A stretch of DNA of 64,000 nt, taken from the NCBI RefSeq assembly GCF_002204185.1, contig NZ_MXPU01000013.1, positions 62,001 through 126,000 on the forward strand, in the 5' to 3' direction. Each line of letters begins with the position of its first letter. Within the stretch, counting starts at the first letter, position 1. The translations under genes and the position numbers were made by a program. Source of the stretch: Rhizobium esperanzae (GTDB lineage Bacteria > Pseudomonadota > Alphaproteobacteria > Rhizobiales > Rhizobiaceae). The notes beneath the pieces are model-generated. The model was not told the DNA's origin. It searched no databases and saw only the letters and a program-made list of their open reading frames with translations. Shown piece after piece: positions 1-7,631 of this stretch.

Positions 1-868
1 CGTCGGCGTAGCCGGCTGAGACGATCGCCAGCCGACTTTCACGGCCAAGCTGCAGCGCCCGTCCATAGCTGACGGTCTCGCCGGCCCCGACGGTCCGAAC
101 CTGGATGACGCGCGCTTCCGCGGTCGCGACCGGCCGCATCGGGTTCGCCATGCCGCTGACCGCCTCGCCGCCATAGAGCGCGATGCCCGGCCGGGTCAGG
201 TCGAAATGATAATCCTCGCCGAGAAAGATGCCGGCCGAGGCGGCAAGACTTGAATCGATGCCTTCATAGGCGGCCGTAACCCTACGGAACGATTCGAGTT
301 GCTGCCGGTTCATGGCATGGCTGGGATCGTCGCCGCAGGCGAGGTGGCTCATGACCAGCACCGGCGCGAAGCTTGCAGGCCGCGAGACGTCATTGGCGAG
401 AGCCACCGCGTCGTCGATGTGCAATCCCAGCCGGTTGAAGCCGGTATCGACATGCAGCGCGCAGGGATAATCGCCATAATCGGCAAGCACCGCCATCCAG
501 AAGGCGAGCTGCTCGTCGGAGGAAATCACCGGCACCAGATCATTGTCGAAGAACCGCCGTTCCGTGCCCGGCCATATGCCCGAGAGCACGAAGATGCGCG
601 CCTCGGGCGCATAGAGGCGAAGGGTGACGCCCTCATCGACGGTAGCGACGAAGAAATCCCGGGCGCCTGCGAGGTAGAGCGCTTCGCCGGCATCCTCGAT
701 GCCTGTGCCGTAGGCGTCCGCCTTGACGACGGCTGCGGCGCGCGCTGCACCTGAGCGGCGCGCCATGTCGCGCCAATTTTCCGTGAGCGCGCTCAGGTCG
801 ACGGTCAGCCGCAGGCCTGCGGAAGTGAAGAGATCGTCGTCTTCGGAGAGGATGGGAAAATCTGTCAT
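1..868 (-). CDS. alr: Alanine racemase (3' end outside window)
   Basis: PLP-dependent interconversion of L- and D-alanine, which supplies D-Ala for peptidoglycan; cytoplasmic. Reading the minus strand from the ATG at 868-866 gives a protein beginning MTDFPILSEDDDLF, with the PLP-lysine motif VVKADAYG (Lys49), then FVATVDEGVTLR, HVDTGFNRLG, MSHLACGDD and LTRPGIALYGG, all typical of alanine racemase. About 289 codons are visible and the frame stays open to base 1, so the C-terminal domain with the catalytic Tyr is cut off by the window edge. In many rhizobia alr lies close to dnaB on the same strand; here an AraC-azlCD unit on the opposite strand separates them. A divergent promoter region of about 150 bp faces the AraC gene. 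Confidence 0.93.
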   Translation of the reverse strand, partial: MTDFPILSEDDDLFTSAGLRLTVDLSALTENWRDMARRSGAARAAAVVKADAYGTGIEDAGEALYLAGARDFFVATVDEGVTLRLYAPEARIFVLSGIWPGTERRFFDNDLVPVISSDEQLAFWMAVLADYGDYPCALHVDTGFNRLGLHIDDAVALANDVSRPASFAPVLVMSHLACGDDPSHAMNRQQLESFRRVTAAYEGIDSSLAASAGIFLGEDYHFDLTRPGIALYGGEAVSGMANPMRPVATAEARVIQVRTVGAGETVSYGRALQLGRESRLAIVSAGYAD

Positions 869-1019
869 GAATCGCCGTGAAGAAATGAAGGAGCCGTGCC
901 GCCCAGTCTAGAGAGCATTGTGGCCAAGGAAAAGCGCAGGCGGTCACATATCACCCTTTGCCTGTCGTCCGATCACTTTTGTTCAAGACGGATGCCGGCT
1001 TCCGCGCTAATTCTATTGG

Positions 1020-1877
1020 ATGCACAACGTATCGCAAAAAGAGGCCGCGGAGGCCATGCCGCTGGCCAATGTGGAATCGGCCCGCTTCTGGCGGGATAGC
1101 CGCTTCCGCGACATGGAATGCCTGAGCGCCACCTTCCTGACGCATGAATACGCACCGCACGCGCACGATACATTCAGCATCGGCGCGATAGAAAGCGGCA
1201 CCCAGATCGCCACCCTCAGCGGCAGGCGGGAGGAAACCGGCCCGGGCGATCTCTATCTGATAGATCCCGGCGTCGTTCATGACGGTGCTCCGGGCGGCGA
1301 GGGCTATCGTTACCGCATGATCTATCCTGACATGAAGCTGTTCGTCGACATTCTGGAGGATGTCACCGGCAAGGCCTTCCATGCGACACCGTCTTTCGCC
1401 GGCGGGCTTCCGCGCGATCCTGAGCTCGCCAATGCCTTTCACGCCGCTCATCGCACGCTCGAAATCGGCGCAGGCGCGCTGGAGTCCGATGAAGGCATGT
1501 TCTCGGTGCTGGCGGCGATCTTTGCGCGTCACGGCAGCGCCATCGTCGTTCCTGTCGATACGCGGGAACGAAGCGCGGTCGCCCGCGCCCGCGAATACCT
1601 GATCGAGAACTTCGACATCGATGTCGGCCTTGAGGAACTGGCCGGGGTGGCGGGATTGAGCCGCGCTCACCTCATCCGGGCTTTCCGCAAGGAATATCAC
1701 ATCACGCCCCATGCCTTCCTGACGGACCGGCGCGTGCAGGTGGCCCGCCGGCTGCTGCGACAGGGGCACATGCCGGCCGATATCGCGCTCGAATGTGGTT
1801 TTGCCGATCAGGCGCATTTCACCCGGCATTTCAAGGCGCGCACGGGCGTGACCCCCGGTCAATTCCGCACGGGCTGA
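1020..1877 (+). CDS. AraC-family transcriptional regulator (cupin plus HTH)
   Basis: 285 aa. The N-terminal part (about residues 30-130) looks like an AraC-type cupin sensor, with HEYAPHAHDTFSIG and GDLYLIDPGVVHDGAP. The C-terminal 100 residues carry the double helix-turn-helix, with LEELAGVAGLSRAHLIRAF and ADIALECGFADQAHFTRHFK. It lies 67 bp upstream of azlC-azlD on the same strand, so it most likely controls these exporter genes in response to an amino acid. That role is inferred from position only. The start is not certain: ATG 1020 has a weak ribosome site, and an in-frame ATG at 1056 is an alternative. Confidence 0.85.
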   Translation: MHNVSQKEAAEAMPLANVESARFWRDSRFRDMECLSATFLTHEYAPHAHDTFSIGAIESGTQIATLSGRREETGPGDLYLIDPGVVHDGAPGGEGYRYRMIYPDMKLFVDILEDVTGKAFHATPSFAGGLPRDPELANAFHAAHRTLEIGAGALESDEGMFSVLAAIFARHGSAIVVPVDTRERSAVARAREYLIENFDIDVGLEELAGVAGLSRAHLIRAFRKEYHITPHAFLTDRRVQVARRLLRQGHMPADIALECGFADQAHFTRHFKARTGVTPGQFRTG

Positions 1878-1944
1878 TCACTTTCGTTCAATACGGCCGT
1901 GGCGTGCTGGGCTACTCCTCCGCGATCTTGATTAGGAGGTTGCC

Positions 1945-2664
1945 ATGTTGCAGCACAGCCGGCCATCCGGCGAATTTCGTCTTGGCGAATTTCTCGCCGG
2001 TATGCGCACCATCTTTCCGCTCGTCGTCGCCGTCTTGCCCATCGGCCTGGTCTTCGGCGCGGTCGCCGCCACCAAGGGCCTTTCGCCGCTGGAAACGACA
2101 CTGATGAGCGCGCTGGTCTTTGCGGGTGGTTCGCAATTCGTGGCGATGGACATCTGGACGCATCCGGCAAGCTGGATCGGCGTCGGCTTCGCGGCGCTGC
2201 TGGTCAATATTCGCCACGTGCTCATGAGCGCGTCGATCGGCACGAAGATGCAGTCCTTCCCCGGCGTCAAACGTTATATCGCCATGCTCTTCCTGGCCGA
2301 TGAGCTTTGGGCCATGGCGGAATTCCGAGCCGGCAGCACAAGGCTGACACCCGCCTGGTATGCCGGCATCGTCACGCCCTTCTACCTCACCTGGGTCGGT
2401 TCCTCGCTGACAGGCGCACTGCTCGGCGCTTTCCTCGGCAATCCTGCCGTCATCGGCCTTGACTTCGCCTTTCCGGCTGTCTTCGTCGTGCTGGTCATGG
2501 GCTTCTGGAAGGGGCCGGAAACCGGCGCCGTGCTTGCCGCAAGCGGTACCGCCTCCGTTGCAATCCACCATTTCGTGCCGGGGGTCTGGTATATCGCCGC
2601 CGGTGCGCTGGCAGGGCTGGCGATGGCCCTCTGGCAGGGCAGGGCGCGGGAGCAGGCTGCATGA
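1945..2664 (+). CDS. azlC: AzlC-family branched-chain amino acid exporter, large subunit
   Basis: 239 aa hydrophobic inner-membrane protein with several predicted helices. It shows the AzlC hallmarks FPLVVAVLPIGLVFGAVAA near the N terminus and FAGGSQFVAMD around residues 56-66, followed by LLVNIRHVLMSASI. Family members form a two-component exporter with AzlD; characterised examples move branched-chain amino acids or azaleucine (YgaZ/YgaH, BrnF/BrnE). An excellent ribosome site, AGGAGG, lies 5 bp before the ATG. The stop overlaps the azlD start by 4 bp (ATGA), so the two are translationally coupled. The exact substrate cannot be read from sequence. Confidence 0.9.
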   Translation: MLQHSRPSGEFRLGEFLAGMRTIFPLVVAVLPIGLVFGAVAATKGLSPLETTLMSALVFAGGSQFVAMDIWTHPASWIGVGFAALLVNIRHVLMSASIGTKMQSFPGVKRYIAMLFLADELWAMAEFRAGSTRLTPAWYAGIVTPFYLTWVGSSLTGALLGAFLGNPAVIGLDFAFPAVFVVLVMGFWKGPETGAVLAASGTASVAIHHFVPGVWYIAAGALAGLAMALWQGRAREQAA

Positions 2665-2963
2665 CGCTGGACAGCGATATCTTTTTCGCCATCCTCGCGA
2701 TGGCTGCCGCAACTGTCTTCACCCGCGTCAGCGGTCTCGTCCTGATCCGGCATGTCGAGATCGATGAGCGCCGGAGAACGGCGATCGAAGCCATTCCGCC
2801 GGCCGTGCTGATGGCCGTCATCGCCCCAACCGCCTTTGCGACCGGCTGGGCGGAGACGCTGGCATGCGCAGCAACCGCAATCGCCGCGCGCCGCCTGCCG
2901 ATGCTTGCAAGCGTCGTGGTCGGCGTCGCGACGGTTGCACTGTTGCGGGCTGCAGGTCTCTGA
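2661..2963 (+). CDS. azlD: AzlD-family exporter small subunit
   Basis: 100 aa, with about four hydrophobic segments. The region VFTRVSGLVLIRHVEI followed by AIPPAVLMAVIAPTAF matches the small AzlD/YgaH partner subunit, whose usual length is 100-110 aa. It overlaps azlC by 4 bp and ends 25 bp from the convergent dnaB stop, so the AraC-azlC-azlD unit is closed off at this point. Function is inferred through AzlC: a joint inner-membrane exporter of branched-chain or related amino acids. Confidence 0.88.
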   Translation: MTLDSDIFFAILAMAAATVFTRVSGLVLIRHVEIDERRRTAIEAIPPAVLMAVIAPTAFATGWAETLACAATAIAARRLPMLASVVVGVATVALLRAAGL

Positions 2964-2987
2964 GGAAAATCGACGCGGGAAACCGCG

Positions 2988-4490
2988 TCAATGTTCCTCG
3001 TATTGTATGAAGGAAGGATCTGCGAGATCGGCGAAGCGCGTGAATTCCGCCTGGAAGGCAAGCTTCACCGTGCCCGTCGGTCCGTGACGCTGCTTGGCGA
3101 TGATCACGTCGGCGGTGCCCTTCACTTTGTCGAACAGTGCTTCCCATTCCGGATATTTGGGATCGTGAGGATCGCGCGGCTCCTGGTTCTTGACGTAATA
3201 TTCCTCGCGGAACACGAAGAGCACGACGTCGGCGTCCTGCTCGATCGAACCGGATTCGCGAAGGTCGGAGAGCTGCGGGCGCTTGTCGTCGCGGCTTTCG
3301 ACCTGACGCGAGAGCTGCGACAGCGCGATGATCGGAACATTGAGCTCCTTGCCGAGTGCCTTCAGGCCGGTGGTGATCTGGGTGATTTCCTGGACGCGAT
3401 TGTCGCTTGACTTGCCCGAGCCGGTCATCAGCTGCACGTAGTCGACCACAAGCACATCGAGGCCGCGCTGGCGCTTGAGCCGGCGCGCGCGCGCTGAAAG
3501 CTGGGCGATCGAGATGCCGCCGGTCTGGTCGATATAGAGCGGCACTTTCTGCATCATCATCGAGCAGGCGACGAGCTTTTCGAAATCGGCATCGTTGATG
3601 TCGCCGCGGCGGATCTTCGAGGACGAGACTTCCGTCTGCTCCGAGATGATACGGGTGGCGAGCTGTTCCGACGACATTTCGAGTGAATAGAAGCCGACGA
3701 CGCCGCCGTTCTTCGCCTTCATGCTGCCATCCGCCTGAACTTCGCCCTCATAGGCGGCGGCGATGTTATAGGCAATGTTGGTGGCAAGCGAGGTCTTGCC
3801 CATGCCGGGACGCCCGGCGAGGATGATCAAGTCCGAACGCTGCAGACCGCCCATCTTGGCATCGAGCGAATGGATGCCGGTGGAAATGCCGGAAAGGCCG
3901 CCGTCGCGTTCCTTGGCGACGGCCGCCATGTCGATCGCCAGCGCCACGGCGTCGTTGAAAGACTGGAAGCCGCCATCGTAACGGCCATTTTCGGCGAGCT
4001 CGAACAGCCGGCGTTCGGTATCCTCGATTTGCGACTGCGGCGGCATATCGAGCGGCGCGTCATAGGCGATGTTGACGACATCCTCGCCGATGGTGATCAG
4101 CGCCCGGCGCAGCGCGAGATCGTAGATCGCCCGGCCGTAATCCTCGGCGTTGATGACCGTGACCGCATTGCTGACAAGGCTTGCCAGATATTGCGAAACC
4201 GTCATGTCGCCGACTTTCTCGTCGGCTTTCAGGAAGGTCTTGATCGTCACCGGATTGGCGATCTTGCCCATGCGGATGATGTCGCCGGCGACCTCGAAGA
4301 TCTTCCGGTGCAGCGGTTCGTAGAGATGGATCGGCTTCAGGAAGTCCGACACCCGGTAATAGGCGTCGTTGTTCATCAGGATGGCGCCGAGAAGCGCCTG
4401 CTCGGCTTCGATATTGTTGGGTGCTTCGCGGTAATGCTGCTCCGACGGAGCAACGGCTGCAATCTTTCGAGCGGCGTCGTTCATCATCAT
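2988..4490 (-). CDS. dnaB: Replicative DNA helicase DnaB
   Basis: Hexameric 5'-3' helicase that unwinds DNA at the replication fork and recruits primase. From ATG 4490 it is 500 aa, the normal length. The N-terminal DnaB domain (about 20-125; NNIEAEQALLGAILMNN) is followed by the RecA-like domain with Walker A GRPGMGKT (226-233), the Walker B region LDVLVVDYVQLM, and DLRESGSIEQDADVVLF near the C terminus. No intein is present. The start is ambiguous: three consecutive ATG codons (4490, 4487, 4484) follow a purine-rich stretch, and a longer in-frame start exists at 4523. The upstream region contains two palindromes, listed separately. Confidence 0.97.
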   Translation of the reverse strand: MMMNDAARKIAAVAPSEQHYREAPNNIEAEQALLGAILMNNDAYYRVSDFLKPIHLYEPLHRKIFEVAGDIIRMGKIANPVTIKTFLKADEKVGDMTVSQYLASLVSNAVTVINAEDYGRAIYDLALRRALITIGEDVVNIAYDAPLDMPPQSQIEDTERRLFELAENGRYDGGFQSFNDAVALAIDMAAVAKERDGGLSGISTGIHSLDAKMGGLQRSDLIILAGRPGMGKTSLATNIAYNIAAAYEGEVQADGSMKAKNGGVVGFYSLEMSSEQLATRIISEQTEVSSSKIRRGDINDADFEKLVACSMMMQKVPLYIDQTGGISIAQLSARARRLKRQRGLDVLVVDYVQLMTGSGKSSDNRVQEITQITTGLKALGKELNVPIIALSQLSRQVESRDDKRPQLSDLRESGSIEQDADVVLFVFREEYYVKNQEPRDPHDPKYPEWEALFDKVKGTADVIIAKQRHGPTGTVKLAFQAEFTRFADLADPSFIQYEEH

Positions 4491-4510
4491 CCGTTCTGTC
4501 TTTTTCCAAC

Positions 4511-4530
4511 TCCGGATTTGCAATTCCGGA
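4511..4530. promoter_or_regulatory. Near-perfect 20-bp palindrome upstream of dnaB
   Basis: TCCGGATTTGCAATTCCGGA: two TCCGGA arms around a TTGCAA core, with only one mismatched position per arm. It starts 20 bp upstream of the dnaB start codon at 4490. Seen directly in the sequence; the role as an operator is inferred. Confidence 0.4.
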
Positions 4531-4711
4531 TGGAGAAAATCAAGGGGCTGCGAAAGGAGCGGGGCTCGTCTCGCCTAAATCCTGAACGCTGTGCCCATTG
4601 TTCGACTTCTCCACAGTCCCGGGCGCCACAAATGCGAAATACTGGCAGTGTCACCCGCACGACACGGTACGGAGCCGACTCAGCTCATCCGTTCCGGAGA
4701 AGGATATGTTA

Positions 4712-4728
4712 GCCCGATGACATCGGGC
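4712..4728. promoter_or_regulatory. Perfect 17-bp palindrome in the rplI-dnaB spacer
   Basis: GCCCGATG-A-CATCGGGC, with perfect 8-bp arms around a single base. It lies in the 365-bp spacer between the rplI stop and the dnaB start (4491-4855), which otherwise holds the rplI terminator and no coding sequence I can support. It could be a protein binding site for dnaB control or a hairpin in the dnaB leader. Confidence 0.35.
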
Positions 4729-4800
4729 ACGCAGCAAAAACATCCGGGTAATCCCCGCTAAAAAAGCGACCCGCTGCGCGAACCCGGAACGCACGGAAAA

Positions 4801-4830
4801 GAAAAAGCCCGGCGCGGTGGCCGGGCTCTT
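4801..4830 (-). terminator. Rho-independent terminator after rplI
   Basis: On the minus strand the stem AGCCCGG / CCGGGCT (4827-4821 with 4812-4806) is followed by a T run (TTTTTC). It lies 26 bp after the rplI stop codon and closes the rpsF-rpsR-DUF2232-rplI operon. Confidence 0.8.
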
Positions 4831-4855
4831 CCTCTCGCGGACTGTCCGTCGAGAA

Positions 4856-5434
4856 TTATGCTTCGTCTTCGTCGAGGCCGTCGGCTTCCGGATCGAAGAA
4901 ATCTTCCGGCCGCAGCGCGTCTTCGTCGACGCCATAGATCGCGTCGACCGAGGTGAGTTCTTCACCCTTGGCCTGGCGCTCGGCTTCTTCGGCAGAACGG
5001 GCAACGTTCAGTTCGATGTTGATTTCGACTTCGGCATGCAGCTGCAGCTCGACCTTGTGCAGGCCGATCGCCTTGATCGGCGTGTTCAGGTGAACCTGGT
5101 TGCGGCCGATGTTGAAGCCTTCGGCGGCGAGAACCTCGACGACGTCACGGGCAGCGACCGAGCCGTAGAGCTGCCCGGTTTCGCCGGCGGAGCGCACGAC
5201 GATGAAGGACTTGCCGTCGAGAACGTCGGCGACCTTCTGGGCTTCCGACTTGCGCTCGAGGTTGCGGGCTTCGAGCGTCGCGCGCTCGGATTCGAAACGG
5301 GCCTTGTTGGCGGCGTTGGCGCGCAGCGCCTTGCCGAGCGGCAGCAGGTAGTTGCGGGCAAAGCCGTCGCGAACCTTTACGGTTTCGCCCATCTGGCCGA
5401 GCTTGGAGATGCGTTCGAGAAGGATGACTTCCAT
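4856..5434 (-). CDS. rplI: 50S ribosomal protein L9
   Basis: 192 aa component of the large ribosomal subunit that binds 23S rRNA. The N terminus MEVILLERISKLGQMG and RDGFARNYLLPLGKA are the L9 signature; the central helix (about 50-75) and the C-terminal domain (KAIGLHKVELQLHAEV) follow. The C terminus carries an acidic tail rich in Asp and Glu, common in alphaproteobacteria and longer than in E. coli (about 149 aa). The start at 5434 is chosen because AAGAAAGGAAC lies just upstream and the family N terminus matches; the frame is open further upstream but that part reads as antisense. It is the last gene of the rpsF operon. Confidence 0.97.
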   Translation of the reverse strand: MEVILLERISKLGQMGETVKVRDGFARNYLLPLGKALRANAANKARFESERATLEARNLERKSEAQKVADVLDGKSFIVVRSAGETGQLYGSVAARDVVEVLAAEGFNIGRNQVHLNTPIKAIGLHKVELQLHAEVEINIELNVARSAEEAERQAKGEELTSVDAIYGVDEDALRPEDFFDPEADGLDEDEA

Positions 5435-5456
5435 TTTCTTGTTCCTTTCTTGTGTC

Positions 5457-6443
5457 TCAGATTTTGGTGTCGGGTTGTTTGGAGGTATCGGCATCTTTCG
5501 CCGGGGTGAGCGCGATCGCTTTGCGCGTATCGCTGAGGCCCAGGACGAGGATGAGGAGAGCTGGCAGCAGCATGAGTATCGAAGCCAGGTAGCAGAGGAT
5601 GAGGGCCGGTATGCGCCAGTCCTTTCCACGTGTGCGGAAATGCAGCGAGGCGAAGCCGGAGAGCATGAAACCGGCGCCGAAGGTGCCGATCGCGGTCGCG
5701 CCGACGAGCGCCGGAACGCCGCCGAAGAAGCAGGCAGCAAGCCCGGCCAGGAAGATGAAGATCGAATTGCGGTTCATCCGCAGCGATGAGGGAATATCCT
5801 CGCGCGGCCGAAGGCCCCGGCCGGATGCGGCGACGATGCGCACGGCGAAATAATAGGCGGCAAACAGCATGCTGACCCACATGCCGCCCTGCACGGCCGG
5901 CAGCATCAGCAGGATCAGCGATTTGGTCTGCGCGGTTGCCGCCGGATCGGGCATGAATTCCGGCTGCTGCTGCCTGACCGAGGTGATCAGCAGATCGACG
6001 ATCGGGTCGGTGATCTCAGGCCCATAGCCGATCATCACGCCGATGACGATGACGGCAAGCGTCACCAGCCCGCACAGATGCAGCAGGATATCGGAGAGCG
6101 GATACCAGGCAAGCAGATGGTCGGGGCCGCCGAGTTCGGAAGCTGGACGCGCGAGATTGGCAAGATGGCTGAGCCAGCCGGCCGGCAGCAGCGTCACCAG
6201 CGTCATGATGAGCGCGAAAGACGGGGAGATGAGGACCGCACCGAGCGCCGCTCCCGTGACGACGGCCGAAATCGCGGCGGCATTGCCCCAGCCGAGTCCG
6301 ACGATCAGGATTGGCAGCGCCGAGGCCGTATAAAGGAGCGCGCTGAAAAACGACGGCTGCATGCTCGCGCCCAGCACAAGCAGGGCGGCGGTCAATCCGG
6401 CGAGTGCGCCGATCAGCAGCGTTTTAAGATCCGGTCGTTTCAA
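5457..6443 (-). CDS. DUF2232 multi-pass membrane protein
   Basis: 328 aa, very hydrophobic, with about eight predicted transmembrane segments, starting GALAGLTAALLVLGASM and ending with a short hydrophilic tail. It sits between rpsR and rplI, the place where alphaproteobacteria commonly encode a DUF2232 membrane protein. It has the same strand as its neighbours and only 22 bp to rplI, so it is co-transcribed. The biochemical function is unknown; linkage to ribosomal protein genes does not itself show a ribosomal role. Confidence 0.85.
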   Translation of the reverse strand: MKRPDLKTLLIGALAGLTAALLVLGASMQPSFFSALLYTASALPILIVGLGWGNAAAISAVVTGAALGAVLISPSFALIMTLVTLLPAGWLSHLANLARPASELGGPDHLLAWYPLSDILLHLCGLVTLAVIVIGVMIGYGPEITDPIVDLLITSVRQQQPEFMPDPAATAQTKSLILLMLPAVQGGMWVSMLFAAYYFAVRIVAASGRGLRPREDIPSSLRMNRNSIFIFLAGLAACFFGGVPALVGATAIGTFGAGFMLSGFASLHFRTRGKDWRIPALILCYLASILMLLPALLILVLGLSDTRKAIALTPAKDADTSKQPDTKI

Positions 6444-6554
6444 GGTCGCTGTCCTGCTTCATCAAGCAGTTAGAGGCTGTTGCTGAATCGAATTCAGAAA
6501 CGTCTCAACATGGGTTTTAAGAATTCCGATCCGCGCCCATCGCGAAAGGGAGAA

Positions 6555-6576
6555 GGGAAGGCACGAATGCCTTCCC
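6555..6576 (-). other. Strong hairpin between rpsR and DUF2232
   Basis: Perfect 9-bp stem GGGAAGGCA / TGCCTTCCC around a 4-base loop (TTCG on the minus strand, the transcribed direction). It begins 24 bp after the rpsR stop, inside the operon. The T-rich run after it is broken by C residues, so partial termination or an RNA processing/stability element fits better than full termination. Confidence 0.55.
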
Positions 6577-6599
6577 TCAAATCTGATTGCGTCGGCCGA

Positions 6600-6848
6600 T
6601 TAAGCGACGACGTAGGGCAGCAGGCCGAGGAAACGGGCGCGCTTGATCGCCTGGGCGAGTTCGCGCTGCTTCTTCTGGGAAACGGCCGTGATGCGGGACG
6701 GAACGATCTTGCCGCGCTCGGAAATGTAGCGCTGCAGCAGACGGACGTCCTTGTAGTCGATCCGCGGTGCGTTTGCGCCGGAGAACGGGCAGGTCTTGCG
6801 ACGGCGATGGAACGGACGGCGGACCGGTGCGGAGGAAGCTTCAGACAT
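6600..6848 (-). CDS. rpsR: 30S ribosomal protein S18
   Basis: 82 aa small-subunit protein that binds next to S6 on the platform of the 30S subunit. The core CPFSGANAPRIDYKDVRLLQRYI, SERGKIVPSRITAVSQKKQ and RELAQAIKRARFLGLLPY are diagnostic. The length is normal for alphaproteobacteria. It lies 12 bp downstream of rpsF with AAGGAGATATAAGA just before the start, giving tight translational pairing with its S6 partner. Confidence 0.98.
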   Translation of the reverse strand: MSEASSAPVRRPFHRRRKTCPFSGANAPRIDYKDVRLLQRYISERGKIVPSRITAVSQKKQRELAQAIKRARFLGLLPYVVA

Positions 6849-6860
6849 TCTTATATCTCC

Positions 6861-7319
6861 TTATGCACGGTCTTCGCGGGGAGCGCGATCCGGACGCGGG
6901 CCACGCTGGAAATCGCCGTCACGGCGCGGCGGACGGTCACCGAATTCGCGGCGCGGGCCACGGTCGCCGCCTTCACGCGGGCCGCGGTCGTCGCGGTCGC
7001 GCTTCTGCAGCATGGCAGACGGGCCTTCTTCGTGCTTTTCGACGGCGATGGTCATGTAGCGAAGAACGTCTTCGCTGATGCGCATCTGGCGTTCCATTTC
7101 CTGGATCGCAGCCGGCGGTGCATCGATGTCCATCAGCGCGTAGTGCGCCTTGCGGTTCTTCTTGATGCGATAGGTGAGGGACTTGAGGCCCCAGTTCTCG
7201 ATGCGCCCGACCTTGCCGCCGTTAGCTTCGATCACGCCCTTGTACTGTTCTACGAGGGCATCGACCTGCTGAGCGGAAATATCCTGTCGGGCAAGGAATA
7301 CATGTTCATAAAGAGCCAT
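6861..7319 (-). CDS. rpsF: 30S ribosomal protein S6, Arg/Asp-rich tail
   Basis: 152 aa. Residues 1-100 form the S6 fold (MALYEHVFLARQDISAQQ, IENWGLKSLTYRIKKNRKAHY, ISEDVLRYMTIAVEKHEEGP). The last 46 residues (107-152) are a low-complexity tail made almost only of Arg, Asp, Gly, Pro and Glu. E. coli S6 is also extended at its C terminus, there by post-translational glutamate addition; here the charged tail is genetically encoded. First gene of the rpsF-rpsR-DUF2232-rplI operon, with GAAAGGCAAAGC before the ATG. Confidence 0.97.
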   Translation of the reverse strand: MALYEHVFLARQDISAQQVDALVEQYKGVIEANGGKVGRIENWGLKSLTYRIKKNRKAHYALMDIDAPPAAIQEMERQMRISEDVLRYMTIAVEKHEEGPSAMLQKRDRDDRGPREGGDRGPRREFGDRPPRRDGDFQRGPRPDRAPREDRA

Positions 7320-7540
7320 GACAGCTTTGCCTTTCTTGCGTTTGGTTCAACCCGATATTCGGCGGCTAAGCCTCAACGACTGCTCCTGATTGGGCGGACC
7401 CAGGCAAGAAAAGCGTTTCCGAGACGGTCGAGAGCGGAGACACGGGAGGCTGGAACGCTTCCGTTCCGAACGATTTCCGCAGAGGAAACCGGCCCTCCGT
7501 TCAGCCACCAGCCAGAAGACCGGGTTAACGAACAGCGCGG

Positions 7541-7568
7541 CTTATACGGATTTTTCGAGGAAAGGCAA
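7541..7568 (-). promoter_or_regulatory. Possible promoter of the rpsF operon
   Basis: On the minus strand TTGCCT (7568-7563), a 16-bp gap and TATAAG (7546-7541) resemble a sigma-70 promoter. It lies about 220 bp upstream of rpsF in the 312-bp gap 7320-7631. The rest of that gap shows no gene that I can support. Confidence 0.4.
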
Positions 7569-7631
7569 CCCCAATCCGGCATTCGAGCCCGACGCAGACC
7601 AATCGGCAGCGTCGGGGCGATGCGGGATAGA

